Source of the DNA: VBCK01 sp036270655
GTDB taxonomy: Bacteria; Pseudomonadota; Gammaproteobacteria; Burkholderiales; Burkholderiaceae_F
Direction of reading: 5' to 3'
DNA: 23,468 nucleotides
NCBI GenBank assembly: GCA_036270655.1
Contig: DATBCD010000045.1
Span: forward strand, 1-23,468
Position numbers and translations under genes: made by a program. Numbering within the stretch: position 1 is the stretch's first letter; each line of letters starts with the position of its first letter. This document shows, piece by piece, positions 7,104 through 14,504 of this stretch. Under the pieces are notes generated by a model. The model had not been told where the DNA came from, did no database searches, and worked only from the letters and a program-made list of their open reading frames with translations.

Positions 7104-10100
7104 GTGGCCGATTCGACGCTTTCTGATCGCAGCCGGTTGCGGGCGCGAGCACCTTCGGGGCCACCCGAGCTTGCCTCCAGCGTCCGCACGCTGGCGATCG
7201 AGTCGCCGCCGGTAACGCGGACCGCGCCGCCCTCCGGGACGGCAGCCCCCTGGCTTCACCCGCCGGCGCCCGAGCCGGCCCATTTGTCGCATCCGCCGGC
7301 GGCCCTGTTCGACGAGCTGTCGGACGCCGTGCTGCGGTTCGACCGGCGCCTGGTCGTGGTGTACGCGAACCCGGCGGTGGAGCGGGCGACCGCGATCCCC
7401 AGAAGGGCGTTCATCGGCCGGCCGCTGAACCAGATCGAGCATCTGACGCACTACGCGCCGCTGTGGGAGGCGAAACTGGCCGCGACCTTCGACTCGCTCG
7501 AGGCCCGCCACTTCAAGTTCGCCTATTCGCACCCGGCCGGCTCCAAGAACTTCGAAGTGCGCCTGGTGCTCGAGATCGACGCGCGGGGCGAGGCCTCGTT
7601 CGTAACGGCGCTGCTGCGCGATGTGACCGTGCCGCGCACCGCGCTGCGCGCCACGCGGGCCGCCGACGCGATGCTTTCGACCTTGATGTCCAGCGCGAGG
7701 GTCGGCATGGCGGTCCTGGACAGCAACCTGCGCTACGTGCGCTGCAACGCCTACCTGGCCCAGCTGCTGGGCGTCGAAGTCGGGCAGCTGCTCGGCCGGC
7801 GCCTGGACCAGGCCTTCGATCACTCCTCGCAGCCGGCCGTGATGCGCTCGCTGGAGCGGATGCGCGACGGCGAGGTTCGCGTGCCGCACCAGATCGAATA
7901 CGAATTCGCCGGCGGCGATCAGCCCTGGGTGCGGGAACGTCGCACCCCGCTGTTCGGGCCGAATGGCGGCTTCAGCGGGGTGTTCCTGACCATCGAGCGG
8001 CTGGACCGGGAGCGCTTCGCCGAGACCTCGCTCGCCGCCCTGCGGCAGGCGCTCGACTCGGCCGGGGAAATGGTCCTCGAGATCGGCCGGGACGGTGCCA
8101 TTTTGGACGCCAACGAAACGGCGCTGGCCTGGCTCGGGTACAGCCGCGAGCAGCTCACGGGGCTGCGCCTGAGCTCGATCGATGCGAGCCTGACCGAGGA
8201 GCGCTTTGCCGAGATGATCGAGGCGTTGCTGGGACGCGGGGCGTTCCACGGGGAGGCGCGCTACCGCACCCGGCTCGGCTCCCAGTTCGAGGTCGACGTG
8301 GTCCTGCAGAGGGTCGAGCACGGCGAGCGCGAATTCATTTTCCTGCTGGTGCGCGACATCTCGGACCGCAAGCGCATCGAGGTCGAGCTGGCCGAGAACG
8401 CCGAGCGCCTGGCGACCATCTTCAACGAGAGCCCGGTCGGCATCCTGCAGCTGGACTCGAGCTTCCGGATCCGGCGCGCCAATCGGGCCGCCTGCGCACT
8501 GCTCGGGTACCGTGAGCATGACCTGCTCGGACGCGATCCGGTGCGGCTGATGCACCCGGACGACGTGGTCTCGAGCCTGAAGCAGCGCGAGCGCCTGATG
8601 GAGATCCTGCCGGCCGGTGCCGCACTGGTGTCGGAGCCGGACCGCCGCCTGCTCGATCGCGAGGGCCGCACGGTATGGGTCAAGCTGGGCTGGCGGGCGC
8701 TCGGAAGCGCCGACGGCGCGCGCCGCTATCTGCTGGTGATGGAGAACTTCACCGACCAGAAGCTGTTCGAGGGGCAGCTGCGGGCGGCGCTGCGCGAGCA
8801 GCAGTCGCTGCTGGAGACGATGAGCACGGGCGTGGCCAAGACGCGCGACGGGCAGGTCGTGCTGGCCAATCGGGAATTCGGGCGGATGTTCGGCTACTCC
8901 GAAGCCGAGGCGATCGGCATGTCGCTGTGGCAGCTGTGCCTGCACCGCGACGGACAGGTGCCCGAGGACGTTCCGGGACTGCCTGCGGTGCGGCCCGGGC
9001 TGACCACCAGCGCCGAGGTCGTGCTGTACGGCCGCGACGGCCGCCCCCGCTGGTGTCTGGTGCAGGCACGTCCCCTCGACGATGGAGAATCCGATGCGAC
9101 GCCGGCCGAGGCGATCTTCACGTTCCAGGACTTCACCGAGCTGCGCCAGCAGCGCGAAGCCGCCGCGCGGTCGGCCGCCGAGCTGCAAAGCCTGCTGGCC
9201 GAAAGCCGCCTGATCTTCGACACCGCGCTGGTCGGGCTGCTGTTCGTGCGGGACGGGCGCCTGGTGCGGGCCAACGCGGCGATGGAGGACCTGCTCGGCT
9301 GCGAGCCGGGAACGCTGGTCGACCAGATCCAGCTGTTCGGGCACCCGTCGGACCGGATGCTGCTCGCCAGCCTGGAAGAGCGCTTCGAGACGATCCGCAA
9401 TGCCGGAGCGTGCGAATTCGAGCTGCTGCTGTATCGGCGCCGCAGCGAGCCGATCTGGGTGGCCGTGCAGGGACGTGCGGTCAATCCGGAACGGCCCGAG
9501 CTCGGCTACATCTTCGCATTCGTCAACATCGACGAGCGCAAGCGCTCCGAACGCGAGCTGCGCTCGACCCTGAACGAGCTGCAGCTGATCTTCGACAACG
9601 CGCTGGTCGCGATCCTGTACGTGGCCAACGACCTGGTCGTGAAGTCCAACGCCGCCGCCGAACGGATGTTCGGCTTCTCGGCGCCCGACCTGCAGGAGCT
9701 GCAGCTCGGCACGCTGTTCGCCGACCCGGCCGACTGGCGCGGCGTGCAGGTCGACTGGAACGGGGCCGGCGGCGGCTCGGCGACCTTCGAGCACCAGATG
9801 CGGCGCGCCGACGGATCGGTGTTCTGGTGCGCCGGCAACGTGCGGCCGCTCGAGGAGGAGTCGCCCGAGCGCGGCCTGATCGTGACGCTGATGGATGTGG
9901 ATGCGCGGCACCGTTCCGAGGACGAGTTGCGCACCATGCGCAACTATCTGGACCTGGTGATCGAGAATCTGCCGGTCCTGGTGTCGGTGCGCGACGTCAA
10001 GACGGGCCGCTTCATCAGCCTGAACCGCGCCGGCGAGGCAATGACCGGGCTGTCCAGGGCCCAGGTGATCGGGCGGACCTGGCACGAGGTGTATGGGCGC

Positions 10101-11348
10101 CAGTTCGCCGATCTGTACCGCGAAATGGATCGCAGGGCGATTGCCGACCGCGAGCAGATCGAACGGCCGCGCGACGTGATGCTCAGGGCCGACGGCCGCA
10201 CGCTGATCGTCAACCAGCGGGTGGTTCCGGTGTTCGACCAGGCTCCGGGCGAGCAGCCGTCGGTCAGTTACGTGATGTCGATCGTCGACGATCTGACGGA
10301 CGAGGTGCGCGCCGAGACGGCCTTGCGCGAGACCGAGACGCGCTTTCGCCAGTTCGCCGAGAACATCGATCAGCTGGTGTTCATCGCCAATGCCGACCTG
10401 ACCCAGGTGCTGTACGTCAACTCCCGCTATGCCCAACTGGTCGGGGCGGCCCCGTCGGAGCTGATGGACAATCCGCGCAACGCGCTGCGCCACGTCCATT
10501 TCGACGACGCCCCGCGGCTGGCAAGCCAGTTGCCGCGCGTGATCGCGGGCCTGCGCCGGTTGCGGCGCGCGGAACTGACGGTGCGGGTCGATCATCCGAG
10601 CGGCGGCGTGCGCACCATCAGCGTCCGGCTGAACCCGGCCCGGATGCACGACGGCCTGCTGCGCGTGTTCGGCGTGGCCGAGGACGTGACCGCGCGGATG
10701 GCCGCCGAGCAGCAGCGGCTGGAGGACGCGGTGCGTCAGCGCGACATCCTGGTGCGCGAAGTGCATCACCGCATCAAGAACAACCTGCAGGGCGTGGCGG
10801 GCCTGCTCCAGCACATGGCCAGCGGCAAACCGGAGGTCGCGCCCCAGTTGAACGAGATCGCCGGCCAGATCCAGGCCATTGCCCAGGTCCACGGTCTGCA
10901 GATCGGCGCCGCCGGCACCCTGCCCGTGCTGGGCGTGGTCCAGGGAATCTTCAACAACCTGGGCGTGATGTTCGGAGTCGAGGTGCGGCTGGCCCCATCG
11001 GCTTCGGCGCTGTGGCGCTGGGGCCTGCCGGAAGGCGAGGCGGTGCCGCTCGCGCTGGTGATCAACGAGTTGGGCACCAACGCGATCAAGTACCGGGAGA
11101 GCCGCGACCTGACGCTGGACGTTCGGATCGAGGCGCGCCCTGACGGCCTGGCGGTGCGGATCCAGAACGCGGGCCGGCTGCCGGCCGGATTCGACCTGGC
11201 GCGCATCTCCTCCGGGGTCTCCGGCCTCGGGCTGATCAAGGCGCTGCTGCCGCGCCGCGGGGCCCAGCTGACGCTGGAGCAGGAGGACGATCGCGTCACG
11301 GCCAGGCTGGATCTGTCCGCCCCCGCGGTCCGCGAGGACCTCGTCTGA
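7104..11348 (+). CDS. Soluble sensor histidine kinase with nine PAS domains and HisKA_2 core
   Basis: A 1414-residue protein with a GTG start and GGAG about 6 bases upstream. No membrane segment or signal peptide is seen. After a Pro/Ala-rich start (1-65), nine PAS-type domains follow at a regular 122-132 residue spacing; their C-terminal edges (RDVT, FLTIE, VRDIS, MENFT, FQDFT, VNIDE, LMDVD, VDDLT, AEDVT) lie near residues 175, 297, 419, 549, 677, 809, 932, 1063 and 1195. PAS 6 and 7 are alike (LIFDTALVG and LIFDNALVA), suggesting duplication. The kinase core starts with REVHHRIKNNLQ; His1221 or His1222 is the phosphoacceptor, as in HisKA_2 kinases. The N box is INELGTNAIKY (from residue 1320) and a SGLGL glycine box follows. 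It probably phosphorylates the ANTAR regulator encoded 9 bases downstream. No heme or flavin signature was recognised, so the signals are unknown. Confidence 0.92.
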   Translation: MADSTLSDRSRLRARAPSGPPELASSVRTLAIESPPVTRTAPPSGTAAPWLHPPAPEPAHLSHPPAALFDELSDAVLRFDRRLVVVYANPAVERATAIPRRAFIGRPLNQIEHLTHYAPLWEAKLAATFDSLEARHFKFAYSHPAGSKNFEVRLVLEIDARGEASFVTALLRDVTVPRTALRATRAADAMLSTLMSSARVGMAVLDSNLRYVRCNAYLAQLLGVEVGQLLGRRLDQAFDHSSQPAVMRSLERMRDGEVRVPHQIEYEFAGGDQPWVRERRTPLFGPNGGFSGVFLTIERLDRERFAETSLAALRQALDSAGEMVLEIGRDGAILDANETALAWLGYSREQLTGLRLSSIDASLTEERFAEMIEALLGRGAFHGEARYRTRLGSQFEVDVVLQRVEHGEREFIFLLVRDISDRKRIEVELAENAERLATIFNESPVGILQLDSSFRIRRANRAACALLGYREHDLLGRDPVRLMHPDDVVSSLKQRERLMEILPAGAALVSEPDRRLLDREGRTVWVKLGWRALGSADGARRYLLVMENFTDQKLFEGQLRAALREQQSLLETMSTGVAKTRDGQVVLANREFGRMFGYSEAEAIGMSLWQLCLHRDGQVPEDVPGLPAVRPGLTTSAEVVLYGRDGRPRWCLVQARPLDDGESDATPAEAIFTFQDFTELRQQREAAARSAAELQSLLAESRLIFDTALVGLLFVRDGRLVRANAAMEDLLGCEPGTLVDQIQLFGHPSDRMLLASLEERFETIRNAGACEFELLLYRRRSEPIWVAVQGRAVNPERPELGYIFAFVNIDERKRSERELRSTLNELQLIFDNALVAILYVANDLVVKSNAAAERMFGFSAPDLQELQLGTLFADPADWRGVQVDWNGAGGGSATFEHQMRRADGSVFWCAGNVRPLEEESPERGLIVTLMDVDARHRSEDELRTMRNYLDLVIENLPVLVSVRDVKTGRFISLNRAGEAMTGLSRAQVIGRTWHEVYGRQFADLYREMDRRAIADREQIERPRDVMLRADGRTLIVNQRVVPVFDQAPGEQPSVSYVMSIVDDLTDEVRAETALRETETRFRQFAENIDQLVFIANADLTQVLYVNSRYAQLVGAAPSELMDNPRNALRHVHFDDAPRLASQLPRVIAGLRRLRRAELTVRVDHPSGGVRTISVRLNPARMHDGLLRVFGVAEDVTARMAAEQQRLEDAVRQRDILVREVHHRIKNNLQGVAGLLQHMASGKPEVAPQLNEIAGQIQAIAQVHGLQIGAAGTLPVLGVVQGIFNNLGVMFGVEVRLAPSASALWRWGLPEGEAVPLALVINELGTNAIKYRESRDLTLDVRIEARPDGLAVRIQNAGRLPAGFDLARISSGVSGLGLIKALLPRRGAQLTLEQEDDRVTARLDLSAPAVREDLV

Positions 11349-11357
11349 GGGCGCGAC

Positions 11358-11984
11358 ATGGTTCAGGGGGCGGCCAACGATCGGACGATCGGAGCGCGAC
11401 CGACCAGGATCCTGGTGGTCGACGACGATCGGCTGGTGCTGGCCACCGTGGTGGCCGGACTGCGCCAGGCCGGGTTCGAAGTGCTTGAGGCCGACAACGG
11501 CGACGATGCGATCCTGCTGGCACGCAATCACCGGCCCCGGCTGGCGATACTCGACATGCGGATGCAGGGCAAATCGGGCATGGACGTGGCCCGCTACCTC
11601 GCATCCAATACGTCAACGGGCTTCATTTTCCTGTCCGCCTTCGGCGATCCGTCGATCGTGGACGAATCGGCCCGCCTGGGTGCGCTGGGCTACCTGGTCA
11701 AGCCGATCGACATCCGGCAGATCGTGCCGGCCGTGAACGCCGCGCTGGCCAAGCTCGACGCCGAGCCCGCCGTCGCGCCCAGGCCGCCTGCGGCGGCGGG
11801 CGCGGAGGCGGGCCGCGACGAGGCGATCGCGGTCGGAATCCTGATGGAGCGGCTGCGTCTGGATCAGGCGCGGGCGCTGCAGGCGCTGCGCGAGCAGGCG
11901 CGCAGCGAGGGCCGCAGCGTCGAATCGCTCGCCTCCAGCATGGTCGAGGCGGCCAACCGCCTCAATTCGATTCCACGCGGCTAG
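11358..11984 (+). CDS. Response regulator with ANTAR RNA-binding output domain
   Basis: A 208-residue protein. Residues about 16-130 are a receiver domain: ILVVDDDRLVL with the acidic pocket at Asp22-24, the phosphoacceptor Asp66 in LAILDMRMQGKSG, and the conserved Lys in YLVKPID. After an Ala/Pro-rich linker, residues about 154-203 match the ANTAR domain (AVGILMERLRLDQARALQAL, then LASSMVEAANRL), the three-helix RNA-binding fold of AmiR, NasR and EutV. Such regulators dimerise on phosphorylation and bind a double hairpin in leader RNA to prevent termination. The gene starts 9 bases after the nine-PAS kinase stops, so the two form one operon and almost certainly a pair. The target RNAs cannot be identified here. 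Its end overlaps the end of the minus-strand kinase gene by 23 bases. Confidence 0.9.
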   Translation: MVQGAANDRTIGARPTRILVVDDDRLVLATVVAGLRQAGFEVLEADNGDDAILLARNHRPRLAILDMRMQGKSGMDVARYLASNTSTGFIFLSAFGDPSIVDESARLGALGYLVKPIDIRQIVPAVNAALAKLDAEPAVAPRPPAAAGAEAGRDEAIAVGILMERLRLDQARALQALREQARSEGRSVESLASSMVEAANRLNSIPRG

Positions 11985-13206
11985 CCGCCGGCTCCCACAT
12001 CGTGAAGAAGAACGTGGCACCCTTGCCAGGCTCGGACTCGGCCCAGATGCGGCCGCGATGCCGCCGCACGATGCGCTGGACGGTCGCCAGGCCCACGCCG
12101 GTGCCGGCAAACTCGCTCTGGGAGTGCAGGCGCTGGAACGCCCCGAACAGGCGGTCGGCGAAGCGCATGTCGAAACCGGCCCCGTTGTCGCGCACGAAGA
12201 ATGCGTGATCGCCGTCGGCCCGGCGGCCGAACTCGATCCGCGCGTCTCGGGTTTTGGCCGAGAACTTGAAGGCGTTGCCGAGCAGGTTCTGCAGCACCAG
12301 GCGCAGCAGCGTGCGGTCGCCCTCGATGCTCAGCCCGGGCTGGACCGCGATCTCGACCGTGCGGGCTGGTGCGGTCGCCTTCAGTTCCTCGGCCAGCTGG
12401 CGCGCGGTCTCCGACAGGTCGACACGCTCGAACTGCAATTCGCGGCCGGTCATGCGTGACATCGACAGCAGCGTGTCGATCATCGAATTCATCCGGCCGG
12501 CGGCGGCCAGGATCCGCTTCAGGTGCTCGCGGCCCAGCGCATCCAGGCGCTCGCCGTAGTCTTCCAGCACGATCTGGGCAAAGCCGTCGATCACGCGCAA
12601 CGGGGCGCGCAGGTCGTGCGACACCGAGTAGGCGAAGCTGTCCAGCTCGCGCACCGCCAGCTCGTGCCGCTGTGTGCGGGCCAGGTTATCGGCTTCGAGT
12701 TGGCTGATGCGCGCCTGCAGCGCGGCGCCCCGGTCTGCGTTGAGCGCGCCTTCGTTCAACAGGCTGGCGACGCCGGCGTACCCGCAATATCTGCCGGTGG
12801 CCGAGTAGACCGGGGCGCCGCTCAGGCGCAACGCCCGCGCCTGGACGGCGCCCGCCTTGACCTCCAGGTCGACATCGTGAAACGGCAGACGGCGCGCCAC
12901 CGCCTCGGCCACCGCGGGCGGCGGCACCGCGCCCGGTGCCCCGGGCTCGAGCTGCCAGGGCGCGCTGCCCCGCAGCAACCTCAGATCCAGGCCGGCCGGG
13001 TCGCCCCGGCAGGGTTCGGCCTCCAGCACCTGCAATTGCGGATCGGTGCGCCACCACCAATCGTTCGATGAGGCCAGGGCCCGGCGCAGCGCGGCCCGTT
13101 CCAGGCCGGCCCGTCGCAGGCGAAGGGCCACCACGCTTAAGATGCCGATCGCCGCGCCGAGTGCCAGGGCGCCAAGCAGCATCATCGGTAAGGAATACAG
13201 GGTCAC
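11962..13206 (-). CDS. Membrane-anchored sensor histidine kinase (HisKA type)
   Basis: With the GTG at 13206 the protein has 414 residues. It starts with one membrane helix (about residues 4-30, LPMMLLGALALGAAIGILSV), then a PAS-like region (about 40-165, SNDWWWRTDPQLQVLEAE), a short coiled coil, and a HisKA domain with DSFAYSVSHDLRAPLRVIDG, His197 being the phosphoacceptor. The ATPase domain has NLLGNAFKFS (N box), DNGAGFD and GTGVGLATVQRIVRRHRG. The core resembles bacteriophytochrome-type kinases. An in-frame TTG upstream (13278) would add a basic 24-residue segment; I prefer the GTG, although its GGAG lies only 2 bases away, and the ATG at the MML position is a third choice. There is no adjacent regulator on its own strand; partners may be the convergent ANTAR regulator or the divergent REC protein (inference). 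Confidence 0.88.
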   Translation of the reverse strand: MTLYSLPMMLLGALALGAAIGILSVVALRLRRAGLERAALRRALASSNDWWWRTDPQLQVLEAEPCRGDPAGLDLRLLRGSAPWQLEPGAPGAVPPPAVAEAVARRLPFHDVDLEVKAGAVQARALRLSGAPVYSATGRYCGYAGVASLLNEGALNADRGAALQARISQLEADNLARTQRHELAVRELDSFAYSVSHDLRAPLRVIDGFAQIVLEDYGERLDALGREHLKRILAAAGRMNSMIDTLLSMSRMTGRELQFERVDLSETARQLAEELKATAPARTVEIAVQPGLSIEGDRTLLRLVLQNLLGNAFKFSAKTRDARIEFGRRADGDHAFFVRDNGAGFDMRFADRLFGAFQRLHSQSEFAGTGVGLATVQRIVRRHRGRIWAESEPGKGATFFFTMWEPAASRVESN

Positions 13207-13397
13207 GACTCCGGCGCCAGGGATCGTTCGACGCTGATTGTGCCAGTGCCAACGCCGACCGCGCGGCCGGCGGGCCAAATCCGGCGATCGCCCGAATTGG
13301 CCCGGTTTCCGGCCACTGGGCCGATCAAGTTCGCCCCTGGGCCGTCGAAAAAAACGTCAAGGGCACCCGATCCGGGTGAGGGCGTGCGCGCGGGCCA
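13207..13397. other. Divergent intergenic region between kinase and c-di-GMP operon
   Basis: 191 bases separate the minus-strand kinase from the plus-strand HAMP-GAF gene, so promoters for both should lie here. I see a run of seven A residues (around 13348-13354) in otherwise GC-rich DNA and a perfect 10-base palindrome GGCGATCGCC (13283-13292). No convincing sigma-70, sigma-54 or sigma-28 promoter was recognised. Confidence 0.4.
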
Positions 13398-14504
13398 ATG
13401 ATGATCCGAGATTCTTGCATTGACGGCAACGGGACGGACCCTGGTTCCGGTCGGTCGATGCTGGCCGCCCCGCTGACCTTCCCGAGCGCCGATGGACCCA
13501 GCCCGACCGCCGGCGCGTGCGCGCCGGCCCGCCCGGATCTCGGGTTGTCCGCGGTTCGTCCCTGGCCCACGACGGCGACGGTGATCGGCGCGCTGTGCGC
13601 GCTCGATGCGCTGTTCATCGCGCTGCGCGATGGGCTGGGATGGAGCGCAGGCTGGGTCGCCGGCGTGACGCTGGCGGTGGCGGCGCTGACCGGCCTGCTG
13701 CTGGCGCGCCGCCTGAACGATCCGATCCGGACCCTGTCGGCGCGCGCCGAGCAGCTGGCGCTGCGCTACACCGGGCACGCGGTCGATCGCCGCCGCAACG
13801 AGGTGCAGAACCTGGTGGCGTCGTTCGAAGCCATGACCGGTGCGCTGCTGGGGCAGCTGGAGCGGCACAAGGGGCTTCATCTGGAAGAGCTGCAGAACAG
13901 CCTGGAACTGCAGCGCCGCTATGCGCTGATGCGTGTGTTGCGCAACCTGTCGACCGCGGCCCTGGAGTGTGAACAGTTCGAGCAGGTCCTCGAGCGGGCC
14001 GTGGAAGAGCTGGGCGGCTATCTGGATTGGCCGATCGGGCGGGTGCTGATCGTGGACCAGCTGGCCGAACGGTCCTTGTGGTTTGTCGCGGACCCCGACC
14101 GCTTCGCGCAATTCATTGCGGCCAGTCAGGATCTGGGCGCGGAACACTCCGGGCAGGGCCTGATCGGACTGGCCGGTGCGACGGGGATGCCGCACTGGGG
14201 GACCGATCTGGATCGTCTTGCACAGTGGCAGCGCCGCGAGATGGCCGTTCGCAGCGGACTGAAGAGCGGCTTCGCGATACCGATCCCGGGCGACGGCTCG
14301 ACCCATGCGTTCATCGAATTCTTTTCGGATCACCGCGTCGAGGCCTCCGCCGAAATGATCGAGCTGGTCGATGCGATCCACACCGAGCTGTGGCAGGCCG
14401 GCCAGTGGCGCCGGGACCGTCTGCGGCGCGCCGACTCGTCGGGCCCGCCGAATCCGGTCAATCCGCTGCAGGCGTTGCAGGCGCTGGGAGCGTCAGGCCG
14501 ATGA
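13398..14504 (+). CDS. Membrane HAMP-GAF sensor protein without output domain
   Basis: A 368-residue protein (start at 13398; ATG at 13401 or 13458 also possible, none with a clear ribosome site). Residues 1-57 are Pro/Ala-rich and unstructured. Two membrane helices (about 59-76 and 86-103) are separated by only about 10 residues, so there is no periplasmic sensor domain. A HAMP-like linker follows (LNDPIRTLSARAEQLALRYT through NEVQNLVASFEAMTGALL, about 104-155), then a coiled coil, and residues about 180-340 look like a GAF domain (LERAVEELGGYLDWPIGRVL to FAIPIPGDGSTHAFIEFFSD). No kinase, cyclase or methyl-accepting domain is present. Its TGA overlaps the ATG of the REC-PAS-GGDEF-EAL gene (ATGA, 14501-14504), so the two are translationally coupled and the GAF protein is likely its membrane sensory partner (inference). 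The function is otherwise unknown. Confidence 0.85.
   Translation: MMIRDSCIDGNGTDPGSGRSMLAAPLTFPSADGPSPTAGACAPARPDLGLSAVRPWPTTATVIGALCALDALFIALRDGLGWSAGWVAGVTLAVAALTGLLLARRLNDPIRTLSARAEQLALRYTGHAVDRRRNEVQNLVASFEAMTGALLGQLERHKGLHLEELQNSLELQRRYALMRVLRNLSTAALECEQFEQVLERAVEELGGYLDWPIGRVLIVDQLAERSLWFVADPDRFAQFIAASQDLGAEHSGQGLIGLAGATGMPHWGTDLDRLAQWQRREMAVRSGLKSGFAIPIPGDGSTHAFIEFFSDHRVEASAEMIELVDAIHTELWQAGQWRRDRLRRADSSGPPNPVNPLQALQALGASGR

Noticed and set aside
6972..11531. A 1519-codon open frame on the minus strand opposite the nine-PAS kinase
   Set aside because: It mirrors the coding strand's GC-rich third positions, its product is low-complexity His/Arg/Gln/Gly-rich with no recognisable domain, and the plus-strand frame has clear PAS, HisKA_2 and ATPase motifs.
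13225..13250. Minus-strand TGGCAC repeats resembling a sigma-54 -24 element
   Set aside because: No GC at the required -12 spacing for either TGGCAC copy.
13283..13292. GGCGATCGCC palindrome resembling the cyanobacterial HIP1 octamer
   Set aside because: A single copy was noticed, and GATCG-type words are frequent in this GC-rich DNA, so it is likely chance.
13340..13370. Possible sigma-28 promoter (A-rich tract followed by CCCGATCC) before the HAMP-GAF gene
   Set aside because: Only 3 of 8 bases match in the -35 element and 5 of 8 in the -10 element, too weak to claim.
14027..14500. Upstream extension of the REC-PAS-GGDEF-EAL frame into the HAMP-GAF gene
   Set aside because: The extension is a low-complexity out-of-frame reading of the GAF domain; the ATG at 14501 with GGGAG and the ATGA overlap is the natural start.
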